Assembly: GCA_018262715.1 (NCBI GenBank)
Contig: JADFDS010000001.1
Location: forward strand, 51,531 to 115,530
DNA: 64,000 nucleotides
From: Bacteroidota bacterium
GTDB taxonomy: Bacteria; Bacteroidota; Bacteroidia; Bacteroidales; VadinHA17
Direction of reading: 5' to 3'
In this document: in pieces, positions 1-8,329 of the stretch
How the letters are laid out: the number at the start of each line of letters is the position of its first letter
Position numbering within the stretch: position 1 is the first letter of the stretch
Program-made: the position numbers and the translations under genes
Notes under the pieces: generated by a model
What the model saw: the letters and a program-made list of their open reading frames with translations, nothing else
Told to the model about the DNA's origin: nothing
The model's database searches: none

Positions 1-870
1 GTACATGATCACCTCCTTGTTGCCTCCCAGGTCCTGTGATCCGAACAGTGAACGGAAATCGCTCGCAAAGGAATACTTCCCTGAAGTCATTACTAAACTT
101 GCGGCATCTGCGGCCATTTGCAGGTACTTCTGAGCTTTTTCAGAATTATTAAGGTGATATTTCTGCCAGGTACCTTCAAAAAGCATGAACCGGGATATAA
201 ATCCGGCTGCGATGTACCTGTTCAGGTACTGTGCACTTCCGTCAGAGGTGCGCATATTGGCCATGACATAGGTAAAATCATCATATACTGCATCCATTAC
301 CAGTGTGCGATTATCCCTGTCCTTATACAACAGATCCATTTCGTCGTCATTAATTAATCTGTCATAATAGGGCACGTCGCCGAAGACACTCACAAGCCTG
401 CTATATTCATAACCCCTGAAGAAACGTGCAACAGCACTCCAGTGTTTGTAAGCATCCTCGGTAAGGTATTCATCCTTCATTGCCTCAATTCTCTCAAGGA
501 AGAGGTTTGCCTTGCGGACATATGCAAAGTTCCATGAAGGCCCGCAATAGGTCGTCATCATTGAAGGAGCCTCACTGGTTGAGGCTCTCGATGCAGGGGC
601 CTGGGTCTCGAAGCTGATCTGCTTGCCAGTCTGAGTGAAGTCATCAGCAAAATAATATCCCCGGAGCGGAGCGTAGTCAACACCCCATCCGGAGTTATAA
701 CCAACAAAGTAGTTTACATAGAACCCATTGGCGAAGAGTCGGAGGTTATTCTCCGATGTCCAGTAGTTCTGGTCATTCATTTTTGTCAGTACCGGTCTGT
801 CGAGGAAATCTTCGCAACCGCTGAACAACAATGCTGCCAGAGCGATTATTATTGTCAATTTTCTTTTCAT
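1..870 (-). CDS. SusD/RagB-family outer-membrane lipoprotein (C-terminus cut by window edge)
   Basis: This is a surface glycan- or ligand-binding lipoprotein that pairs with the SusC porin encoded just upstream. The reading frame is open from the ATG at 870 to the window edge, 290 codons without a stop, so the C-terminus is missing. The N-terminus has a lipoprotein signal ending LLFSGC (Cys19), then the SusD-type start EDFLDRPVLTKMNDQNYW and helical TPR-like sequence (for example KANLFLERIEAMKDE and WSAVARFFRGYEYSRL). It lies 12 bp after the SusC stop, so the two are surely one operon. Family knowledge says the substrate is an oligomer taken up through SusC. Substrate identity cannot be read here; the neighbours suggest cell-wall fragments, which is inference only. 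Confidence 0.93.
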   Translation of the reverse strand, partial: MKRKLTIIIALAALLFSGCEDFLDRPVLTKMNDQNYWTSENNLRLFANGFYVNYFVGYNSGWGVDYAPLRGYYFADDFTQTGKQISFETQAPASRASTSEAPSMMTTYCGPSWNFAYVRKANLFLERIEAMKDEYLTEDAYKHWSAVARFFRGYEYSRLVSVFGDVPYYDRLINDDEMDLLYKDRDNRTLVMDAVYDDFTYVMANMRTSDGSAQYLNRYIAAGFISRFMLFEGTWQKYHLNNSEKAQKYLQMAADAASLVMTSGKYSFASDFRSLFGSQDLGGNKEVIMY

Positions 871-882
871 TGTTCCTAGTTT

Positions 883-3800
883 TTAGAAGTTAACCTGAAG
901 ACCTACCGATGCACTCTTGAAAGTAGGTACACCAACACCTGTACGATCCATGTTATAATAGGAGTCTCTCCACATTGAATATCCTGCTATTTCTTCCGGG
1001 TCAATAGGAAGCGTTCCCAGATGATCAAAGGTGAAGAAATTCTCAAGAGCCGCATAAACACGCACCTTACTGATTTTGATCTTATTGGTGAGGTTTGCAG
1101 GAATTGTATAGCCTACTGTGATATTTTTTAACCTCAGGTATGCCATGTTAAGGAGGTACCTTGTCTGAGGCACCATATTAAGGGTTGTGCTGCTTCCGGC
1201 GAGGTTATATGGACGGGGATAGAATGCATCAGTCCTGTCCGGTCTCCAGAAATCAGTGGCGAAAGCCTTTGGCATGGCTCCGTCAGATGAGTTATATCCC
1301 GGGATGGCCAGGAATCCATTACCCCAGACCTGCCTGCTGCCGACACCCTGAATGAAGAATGAGAGGTCAATCCCTTTATAGTCAAGGTCTGTACGGAAAC
1401 CATACATATAACGCGGTGTTGAATTACCAATTATCTTAAGATCACCATAATCGGGCTTCCCGTCTGCATCTTTGATCAGCCTGTTACCGGGATTAATATA
1501 ACCGTCTCCATTCCGATCGACAAACTTGACATCTCCTGGCATAAAGAGGAAGTTACCTGCCTGAATTCTTCCCTGGATAGCCACGTTTTCAGGATCGGCA
1601 AGCTGATAGATTGTATAGTTGGCGCTCCCGGCCTCATTGGGTACCGTAACCTTAATCAGTTTGCCATCGTTGTCATGAGCAAAGTCGCTTTCCTGGAAGA
1701 GCCGGTCTGTTTCATAGCCCCATATCTCACCGTATGTTTTACCAACATACCATGAATCGATGCTCTGGGTTGAGCCGTATTCGGTTATTGTGGTAACAGC
1801 ATCAGAAAGTGTGGCGGTAAGGTTGATGCCCAGACCATTCTCAAACCGGTGATTGTAATCGATCTGTATCTCGGCACCCTTGGTGCGGAGTGATCCGAAG
1901 TTTCCTTGTGGTGCGCTTGTACCAAATGTCGTAGGCAGACCCTCCTGCGGAACAATCATGTTCTTCGTGTCACGGATGAACCAGTCGAAGGTGATCCCAA
2001 GCTTACTCCTGAGCAGTCGGGCGTCGAATCCCAGGTTCAGAGTAGTTATATCCTGCCATGTAACAGTAGCAGAGACAGCGCCCGGGGTGGCGAACTGATA
2101 AAGTTTAGCTCCACCAAGCAGCCAGTTGCTCTGTGATCCGCTCATGGTGGGAATATAAAGTGAGTTCGGCACTGTCTGGTCTCCGATCGTACCCCATGAT
2201 CCCCGCAGTTTAAGCATGCTGAGGGTGGGCTTTGCCCAGTCCATAAACTGTTCCTCTGTCATTATCCATCCGGCGGAGAATGATGGGAACCAGCGCCACT
2301 GCAAATTAGTTGGGAATTTTGATGTACCGTCATACCTGAGATTTCCCTCCAACAGGTATTTATCTTTATATGTGTAATTCAGTCGGCCATAGAATCCAAG
2401 TTGTGATTCCCATGCTTCTCCTCCACTGGTGGTCTGGGTTCCGTAAGCAAGGTCAAACTGGGGATTGGTGTAGTCAATCAACTGTGTTGTCTGGGACCAG
2501 TTGTATGCTTCCCGGTATCCTACCCTGTTCATCCCCAGCATGAATCCGAACTGATGATCATCCATGACATTCAGTGCATATGTTGAGTAAAGGTTCAGGG
2601 TGTTTCGCTGATCGTTCTCAGAGCGCCGATACATATGATCAGGGTTACCGCCAGGAGCGGTATAGTACATAGACAGTTCATATGCAGGTATAGCACCGGG
2701 GGTAGTTGGTGAAACCACCTGGCCTGTACTTGAGTCAACATAAACCCTTTCACCATTCTCATCAAGTTTAGGCACTCCTGCGCCCCAGTTATTCCGAACC
2801 GCAAAGGAAGTACCCGGCCGGTTTGCAATATTCTCCAGATTTGAATGTGTATAATCGAAGATTATTTTCCAGTCTTCAAGCGGAGTAATTTCAAGCCCAC
2901 CATTCAGGCTGGTATAATTGTATGCCTGATTAGCGGTATTTGCTGCCGACAATTCGTACGCCGGATTCCTTGTCGGGAAACCATCCTCGGTGGTATACGG
3001 GTATGTCGGTCCCCAGCGGTAAAGATAAAGCCACGGGTCAGCAGAGGTAGAACTGGTGGCATATGCATATCTCTTATTCCTCTTGGAATACAGCGCACCC
3101 ACATTAACTTTCAGCCAGTCAGTCACCTCCGTGCCCAGCCTGATAGATCCGTTGTAACGCTTGAAATCATCGATCTTTGAAGGCTTGATAATACCTGTCT
3201 GATCAAGGTAACCAAGGCCTATATTGTAATCTGTCTTGCCAGTCTTGCCGTTAATTGAAAAATTATGCAGCTGGGTGGGAGTCCACTCCTTAATCATGTA
3301 ATCATAAGGGTCATAGGTCCTCAGCCCTATTTTCATTTCATCTGCATTGACATACCAGTCACGTCCATAAAGCATGGGGTCATTGGGTTTCACAACATCA
3401 GCCCATTTGTCCTGCCATTCGACAGCTTTCTCATACCCTTCACGAGTGATAATCCAGAATGCGCCTGCTCTGGTGCCCCCAATACGTTCAAAGGCAGCAA
3501 CAGTATATTCAAGTGCCTCCAACTGGGCCATTTCCATTTTCTTCGAAATATTCTGGAATGACAGGTTCCCGTTATAGGATACATTCACACCCTCACTTTT
3601 TGCACCCTTCTTGGTGGTGATCAGTATTACGCCGAAGGCAGCTTTTGCACCATAGATCGAGGCAGATGCTGCATCCTTCAGAATTGAGATAGACTCTATA
3701 TCATCAGGGTTAAGCATCTGAATTGACGGAATCTCTACGTTGTCAACCAGTATAAGCGGTGATGATCCTCCCTGAAGTGAACCGATCTGACCACGGATTT

Positions 3801-4299
3801 TAATAAGGGGATCAGATCCTATCTCACCACTGGGGATAACAACGCTAAGCCCTGGCATTGTTCCCTGAAGGCCTCGTCCAGCATCTGCAATAGGTCTTGC
3901 CTCAAGTGTTTTTTCAACATTTACCGTAGAAACTGCTCCGGTCAGGTTGGCTCTTCTCTGAGTGCCGTAACCGACCACAACGACTTCTTCAATAAACTCT
4001 ACATCAGGACTCATTTTCACATCAATCCTGTTTGATGCCCCTACAGTCACCTCCTGGTTGGCATAACCCAGGGATGTGAAGACGAGTACCTGTCCTGGCG
4101 CCACATTGATCGAGTAAATGCCGTTAAAGTCAGTACTCGTACCAGTGGTAGTGTTCTTGATAATCACGTTGACGCCAGGCAACGCTTCATTCGTTGCGGC
4201 GTCTGTGACAGTCCCTGTCACGGTCTTAGGCTGAGCATAAATGCTTTGCGAAAGCATCAGTCCCAAAACCGCAAACAACATTAATAGTTTGGTTCTCAT
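883..4299 (-). CDS. SusC/RagA-family TonB-dependent outer-membrane transporter
   Basis: This 1138-residue protein is a TonB-linked outer-membrane channel that imports oligomers captured by its SusD partner. A signal peptide covers about residues 1-22 (ending SIYAQ). A carboxypeptidase-regulatory-like domain follows at about 25-98 (VTGTVTDAATNEALPGVNV). The family signature EEVVVVGYGTQRR is at 104-116, then the plug and a long beta-barrel ending in an aromatic/hydrophobic C-terminus (SVGLQVNF). Length and order are normal for SusC. No sigma/anti-sigma pair or hybrid two-component regulator lies beside it within the window. A candidate GntR-type palindrome lies about 100 bp upstream (4395-4405). 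Transport of muropeptides is suggested by the neighbouring wall-salvage genes but is not shown by the sequence. Confidence 0.95.
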   Translation of the reverse strand: MRTKLLMLFAVLGLMLSQSIYAQPKTVTGTVTDAATNEALPGVNVIIKNTTTGTSTDFNGIYSINVAPGQVLVFTSLGYANQEVTVGASNRIDVKMSPDVEFIEEVVVVGYGTQRRANLTGAVSTVNVEKTLEARPIADAGRGLQGTMPGLSVVIPSGEIGSDPLIKIRGQIGSLQGGSSPLILVDNVEIPSIQMLNPDDIESISILKDAASASIYGAKAAFGVILITTKKGAKSEGVNVSYNGNLSFQNISKKMEMAQLEALEYTVAAFERIGGTRAGAFWIITREGYEKAVEWQDKWADVVKPNDPMLYGRDWYVNADEMKIGLRTYDPYDYMIKEWTPTQLHNFSINGKTGKTDYNIGLGYLDQTGIIKPSKIDDFKRYNGSIRLGTEVTDWLKVNVGALYSKRNKRYAYATSSTSADPWLYLYRWGPTYPYTTEDGFPTRNPAYELSAANTANQAYNYTSLNGGLEITPLEDWKIIFDYTHSNLENIANRPGTSFAVRNNWGAGVPKLDENGERVYVDSSTGQVVSPTTPGAIPAYELSMYYTAPGGNPDHMYRRSENDQRNTLNLYSTYALNVMDDHQFGFMLGMNRVGYREAYNWSQTTQLIDYTNPQFDLAYGTQTTSGGEAWESQLGFYGRLNYTYKDKYLLEGNLRYDGTSKFPTNLQWRWFPSFSAGWIMTEEQFMDWAKPTLSMLKLRGSWGTIGDQTVPNSLYIPTMSGSQSNWLLGGAKLYQFATPGAVSATVTWQDITTLNLGFDARLLRSKLGITFDWFIRDTKNMIVPQEGLPTTFGTSAPQGNFGSLRTKGAEIQIDYNHRFENGLGINLTATLSDAVTTITEYGSTQSIDSWYVGKTYGEIWGYETDRLFQESDFAHDNDGKLIKVTVPNEAGSANYTIYQLADPENVAIQGRIQAGNFLFMPGDVKFVDRNGDGYINPGNRLIKDADGKPDYGDLKIIGNSTPRYMYGFRTDLDYKGIDLSFFIQGVGSRQVWGNGFLAIPGYNSSDGAMPKAFATDFWRPDRTDAFYPRPYNLAGSSTTLNMVPQTRYLLNMAYLRLKNITVGYTIPANLTNKIKISKVRVYAALENFFTFDHLGTLPIDPEEIAGYSMWRDSYYNMDRTGVGVPTFKSASVGLQVNF

Positions 4300-4394
4300 G
4301 TGATTGGATTTAGGGTTAATTAGTAATTGATTAAGTATTGTTCAAATAATCACAAATTCTTTTTCTACAAGCAATTTACTTCTTTATATGAATG

Positions 4395-4405
4395 ATGTAT
4401 TACAA
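4395..4405. promoter_or_regulatory. Candidate GntR/FadR-type operator upstream of susC
   Basis: The 11-mer ATGTATTACAA has the GT-N3-AC core of the FadR-subfamily consensus (TNGTNNNACNA) with one mismatch. It overlaps the stop codon of the epimerase gene and sits about 95 bp upstream of the SusC start. A near-identical site (TTGTATTACAT) is at 6799-6809 and a related one (ATGTCATACAT) at 24886-24896. Base composition here is AT-rich, so a chance match is possible. Confidence 0.3.
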
Positions 4406-5554
4406 ATTTTCACTTTTTTTCCCGATTATTCCTATACCAGGCCGGTCAGGAAGGGTGATCTTTCCGTCGACTACCGTCATTCCCTCGTATACATCATTGC
4501 TGATCAGCAGGTTGCCATCAAGGTCAGCCCAGTCAACCAGTGGTGACAACTGGGCAGCTGCCGAGACGGCACAGGAGGTTTCTGTCATACAGCCTATCAG
4601 AATCTTCATCCCCATCTGCCTGGCCATAGTGATCATCTGGTAGGCAGCATGCATACCGCCACATTTCATTAGCTTGATATTGATCCCTGAATAAACTCCC
4701 TTCATTGGCAGGAGATCCTGAACAGTCTGCAGAGCCTCATCGGCAAGGATCGGCAGCGGACTCCGCTCCGTCAGCCAGGCTATGTCATCAACCTGCTCCT
4801 TCGGCATAGGCTGTTCAATGAAGAGAGCACCCCTCTCACTGAGATAGTTCGCCATCTCAAGTGCATAGTTGCGGTCCTTCCACCCCTGGTTCACATCGAC
4901 AAAGACAGGCACATCGGTTACCGAACGGACCGTATCAATCATTTCTTTATCATTGTCCCTGCCCATCTTGATTTTCAACAGCCTGAAAGCACCTGCCTCC
5001 AGGGTTTTTTCCTTGACCACATCAGCAGTATCAATACCAATGGTAAAACTGGTTACAGGAGCCTTCTGCGGATTAAGCCCCCAAAGCCTGAACCATGGCT
5101 GGCCCAGAAGCTTGCCCGTGAGGTCATGCAGTGCGATGTCAAGCGATGCCTTGGCCGCATGATTGCCGGGCATCACCCCGTCAATGTAGCTCAGGATATC
5201 CTCCTTCAGGAAGGGGTCACTGAACTGTTCCATGTTGACCTTTGAGAGAAAATTGAGTACTGATTCATGGCTTTCGCCCAGGTAGGGGGGCATGGAAGCC
5301 TCACCGTAGCCTTTCACACCGTCATACTCGAGGGTAGTGAGAACCACCGGTGTGGTGGTCCTGGAGTTGGTGGCAACTGTGAATACATGCCTGAGTTGCA
5401 GTTCATAAGGCTTGTAGCTGAGCTTAAGGGGCCCTCCTTTCTTTACGGCACTTTTGACTCTGCCCGCCGACGGATCAGCAGGAGCAGCCTTGCATCCGGC
5501 AATGAGCGCACCGGCTGCGATGCCGCTGATCTTGAGGAAATCTCTCTTTTTCAT
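4400..5554 (-). CDS. Dipeptide (L-Ala-D/L-Glu-type) epimerase, enolase superfamily, lipoprotein signal
   Basis: The protein (384 aa) belongs to the muconate-lactonizing/dipeptide epimerase branch of the enolase superfamily. The catalytic set is visible: KIK at 194-196, metal ligands D220 (VFVDVNQGW), E247 (FIEQP) and D272 (ILADEAL), and the second catalytic lysine K294 (INIKLMKCGG). Such enzymes convert L-Ala-D-Glu from peptidoglycan to L-Ala-L-Glu. The N-terminus MKKRDFLKISGIAAGALIAGC looks like a Tat-like signal (KR rather than RR) ending in a lipobox at Cys21, so an exported form is likely; most studied homologues are cytosolic. The NlpC/P60 endopeptidase gene lies 66 bp upstream, matching the B. 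subtilis YkfB/YkfC pairing. Exact dipeptide specificity is not decided by these motifs. Confidence 0.88.
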   Translation of the reverse strand: MKKRDFLKISGIAAGALIAGCKAAPADPSAGRVKSAVKKGGPLKLSYKPYELQLRHVFTVATNSRTTTPVVLTTLEYDGVKGYGEASMPPYLGESHESVLNFLSKVNMEQFSDPFLKEDILSYIDGVMPGNHAAKASLDIALHDLTGKLLGQPWFRLWGLNPQKAPVTSFTIGIDTADVVKEKTLEAGAFRLLKIKMGRDNDKEMIDTVRSVTDVPVFVDVNQGWKDRNYALEMANYLSERGALFIEQPMPKEQVDDIAWLTERSPLPILADEALQTVQDLLPMKGVYSGINIKLMKCGGMHAAYQMITMARQMGMKILIGCMTETSCAVSAAAQLSPLVDWADLDGNLLISNDVYEGMTVVDGKITLPDRPGIGIIGKKSENL

Positions 5555-5620
5555 TTAAATAAGTCAGATTTATAAAACCAGATGGAGCCTGCATGTCTGA
5601 CCTGCAGTCCCCATGCCCTG

Positions 5621-6793
5621 TCAGAAGTACCAGCCGTGCTGTGCAACGCGCTCAAGGCCTTTGCCCTGTGTAAATCCGGTCACCCTTCTTGCTCCCTGCA
5701 ATATCTCAAGAAGGTACGCGCTGTAGTTGGTCCTCGTGGAGTCAAAGCTGTTGACCTTAACGAGCCCCGAGGAGTGAATGAACTCTGTATCACCAATGTA
5801 CATGCCGGTGTGCGTTATTCTCGGCTTGCCATCCCTTACCCTGCCAAAGAAAAGGAGGTCACCCGGCAGGAGAGTCTCGGATGGCTTGTCAATGCTCACC
5901 TCTTCTCCATACCTGAACTGGCCCGATGCATCACGGGTCATAATCACCCCGCCATAATAATATATTGTCTTCGTAAATCCGCTGCAGTCAACCCCTTTGG
6001 TTGATGTGCCTCCCCAGAGATAAGGTGATCCGGTGAAAGTTCTCGCAAAGCGAATCAGCCTCTCCGGTTCTATGCCTGCACCCTCTGCCCACTTCCGGAA
6101 ATCTTCTGACTCCTGCTTCCTGACCTCCCCGGTCCTGCCGTCAGGCAGCAGCACAGTCCAGTAATCCCCCCTTGAGCCGGTCTTAACCAGTATCACTCCG
6201 AAAACGATGTCAGATACAGTCTCTCCCCTGCTGTCAGTAATAACCCCTGTGTGCCCGAGGTATATAAGCCGGTCACTACCCTTCCACACGGTCAGTTCCT
6301 CATCACTGAGCTCCGCCGCAGGATCATCAGTCCAGCCGATATATGAATCAGGCGTCTGTATTAGCAGCCAGTCATCCTGCTTGCTGAGTATCTTAACCGG
6401 TGTTCCCATCAGTGCCTGTGTTGCCATTTCTGCTGAATGCGCAGGTCTGGTCCTGATATTGCACACACTGACCGATATCAGGGCCCATGGCTTTTCAACC
6501 ACCGCCGGATCAGGCAAAAGGGTGATGCTGTCGGCAAAAGTGACACCCGACTTTTCAAGCATCTCAATGACAGCGCTTTTAGCATCCGGGAGATTTGTTT
6601 CTCCTTTAGCCGTAAGAATGCCGCCTTCAGACATAACAAGACTGACATCACAGAGTGACTCGGCATGCTGGGGTACCATCTCAGTTTCTATTGCCTCAAG
6701 CTTTTCCGTCAATTCTGCCGGAACCTCTTTTTTCTGACAACCTGCAAACTGAAAAAGAACGAAAAATAAGACGAGATAGGTTAAGGGTTTCAT
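5621..6793 (-). CDS. SH3-domain NlpC/P60 (C40) endopeptidase lipoprotein
   Basis: This is probably a gamma-D-glutamyl-L-diamino-acid endopeptidase that trims wall peptides and supplies L-Ala-D-Glu to the downstream epimerase. The lipobox is QFAGC (Cys19). After a spacer come two bacterial SH3-like regions (about residues 105-160 and 175-230), then the NlpC/P60 domain at about 245-375. The catalytic residues are Cys270 in GVDCSGF, His328 in ITHTGMYIG and a third His340 in FIHSSG. Length (390 aa) and order resemble the YkfC group. It precedes the epimerase on the same strand, and is divergent from namZ across about 200 bp of AT-rich DNA. A GntR-like palindrome (6799-6809) lies immediately before its start. 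Confidence 0.9.
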   Translation of the reverse strand: MKPLTYLVLFFVLFQFAGCQKKEVPAELTEKLEAIETEMVPQHAESLCDVSLVMSEGGILTAKGETNLPDAKSAVIEMLEKSGVTFADSITLLPDPAVVEKPWALISVSVCNIRTRPAHSAEMATQALMGTPVKILSKQDDWLLIQTPDSYIGWTDDPAAELSDEELTVWKGSDRLIYLGHTGVITDSRGETVSDIVFGVILVKTGSRGDYWTVLLPDGRTGEVRKQESEDFRKWAEGAGIEPERLIRFARTFTGSPYLWGGTSTKGVDCSGFTKTIYYYGGVIMTRDASGQFRYGEEVSIDKPSETLLPGDLLFFGRVRDGKPRITHTGMYIGDTEFIHSSGLVKVNSFDSTRTNYSAYLLEILQGARRVTGFTQGKGLERVAQHGWYF

Positions 6794-6798
6794 GAAAG

Positions 6799-6809
6799 TT
6801 GTATTACAT
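6799..6809. promoter_or_regulatory. Candidate GntR/FadR-type operator before the NlpC/P60 gene
   Basis: TTGTATTACAT matches the FadR-subfamily pattern TNGTNNNACNA at all but the last position and lies 5 bp before the NlpC/P60 start codon, in the divergent promoter region shared with namZ. A one-base-degraded relative (TTGTATTATCA) occurs at 6912-6922, closer to namZ. Binding by the GntR protein encoded after murQ is inference. Confidence 0.3.
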
Positions 6810-6995
6810 CTTACAAATCCAAAATTAAATATTTATAATATTCAAGTCAATAGGCAATTGAATTTTATTTAATTTGTCAGACAGAAATTTTATTACCGGC
6901 AGTGCCGGGACTTGTATTATCAGAATTGAAAACTGCCTGTTTCGGCCTTATTATGCCGGTCAGGCGACCGGCATGCAACATAAAATCAACAGCGT

Positions 6996-8252
6996 ATGAA
7001 GACCTCAGGAAGAGCAATCATCTCTGCATCACTGGCACTTTTAATCACATTTCTTACCTCCTGCCATGCAACCGGGCAGGTTGTGGAGACAGGAATAGAG
7101 GTAATGGCCGGGAATAATTTCGACATCCTTCAGGGGAAAAGGGTGGGTCTGGTGACCAATCCCACTGGGGTTGACCGCAACCTCAGGTCAACGGTTGACA
7201 TAATAAACTCTGCCCCGGGTGTCAAGCTGACGGCCCTTTACGGGCCCGAGCACGGCGTGCGCGGTGAGTTCACAGCCGGAGAATATGTTGAATCCGAGAC
7301 TGATCCCGGTACCGGTCTTCCTGTTTACAGCCTCTACGGGAAAACGCGAAAGCCTTCACCAGACATGCTGAATAACATAGATATCCTGGTCTATGACATC
7401 CAGGATATCGGGTCAAGGTCATACACCTTTATAAGTACTCTCGGCCTGCTCATGGAGGCAGCTGCCGAAAAAGGGATTCCTGTCGTGGTGCTCGACCGTC
7501 CCAATCCGCTTGGCGGGATAAGGATGGAAGGAGCAGTCACCCGCCCCGGATTCTTTTCATTCGTCAGCCAGTTTGCTATTCCGTATCTGCACGGGATGAC
7601 AGTGGGAGAGCTCGCCATGTTCCTCAACGGCGAAGGGATGCTTACCAATGGCACCAGGTGCGATCTTCATGTGGTGAAGATGAACGGATGGTCAAGGAAG
7701 ATGATGTTCGAAGAGACAGGCCTGCAGTGGATTCCCTCCTCTCCTCATGTCCCGCACCGTGACACCCCGCTGTACTATCCGGCCACCGGCATAGCTGGAG
7801 AACTCTATGCCGTCAGTATCGGGGTGGGATACACAATACCCTTTCAGACCTTTGCGGCAGAATGGATCAACGCAGACTCACTTGCCACAGCACTCAGCGC
7901 ACTGAAGCTCCCCGGAGTGATCTTCAGACCGGTTCATTACAAACCCTATTACAGCACACTCCAGGGAAAGCTGGTTCACGGAGTGCAGATTCACCTGACG
8001 GAACCGTCAGAAGCCCCACTGTCACTGATACAGTTTTATATCATGCAGGAGGCACATCGCCTGTGGCCTGACGAGAATCTCTTTGAAATATGTGATCCGT
8101 CAAGGCACCAGATGTTCGACAAGGTGTGCGGCACTGACGAGGTCAGAAAAGCATTCACCAGGGCATTCAGGGTGGATGACATCCTGAATCTGTGGACCAC
8201 TGACATACCGGCATTCAGGGCCAGGGCCTCGAAGTATTTTCTGTATAAGTGA
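6996..8252 (+). CDS. namZ: NamZ-like exo-beta-N-acetylmuramidase (DUF1343, GH171), lipoprotein
   Basis: The protein (418 aa) is a DUF1343 member. Characterised homologues (B. subtilis YbbC/NamZ, Tannerella NamZ) remove MurNAc from the non-reducing end of peptidoglycan chains. Family hallmarks are visible: GLVTNPTGVD at 51-60, GPEHGVRG at 83-90, YDIQDIGSRSYTF at 133-145 and DRPNPLGG at 167-174. The N-terminus carries a lipobox FLTSC (Cys23), so it acts outside the cytoplasm. It is transcribed divergently from the NlpC/P60 gene and convergently to the NagB-LmbE gene. Its MurNAc product would feed the kinase/MurQ pair encoded at 25-26.7 kb. Confidence 0.92.
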   Translation: MKTSGRAIISASLALLITFLTSCHATGQVVETGIEVMAGNNFDILQGKRVGLVTNPTGVDRNLRSTVDIINSAPGVKLTALYGPEHGVRGEFTAGEYVESETDPGTGLPVYSLYGKTRKPSPDMLNNIDILVYDIQDIGSRSYTFISTLGLLMEAAAEKGIPVVVLDRPNPLGGIRMEGAVTRPGFFSFVSQFAIPYLHGMTVGELAMFLNGEGMLTNGTRCDLHVVKMNGWSRKMMFEETGLQWIPSSPHVPHRDTPLYYPATGIAGELYAVSIGVGYTIPFQTFAAEWINADSLATALSALKLPGVIFRPVHYKPYYSTLQGKLVHGVQIHLTEPSEAPLSLIQFYIMQEAHRLWPDENLFEICDPSRHQMFDKVCGTDEVRKAFTRAFRVDDILNLWTTDIPAFRARASKYFLYK

Positions 8253-8259
8253 ATTTTCC

Positions 8260-8329
8260 GGCCTGAATCGGTCAGGCCTATGGCTCTGCATTCCTGCATT
8301 TTGCCACTGACCTGACCCGCTGTCAGTGG
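8260..8329. terminator. Two hairpins between convergent namZ and nagB-lmbE
   Basis: The 70-bp convergent gap holds two perfect inverted repeats. One is GGCCTGA (8260-8266) with TCAGGCC (8272-8278), loop of five. The other is CCACTGAC (8304-8311) with GTCAGTGG (8322-8329), loop of ten, overlapping the stop codon of the minus-strand gene. Neither is followed by a clear T-tract on either strand, so they are plausible but not canonical bidirectional terminators. Confidence 0.4.

Noticed and set aside
118..357. Plus-strand ORF at the left edge
   Set aside because: It is antisense to the SusD frame, which is open across the whole region and has the SusD signatures.
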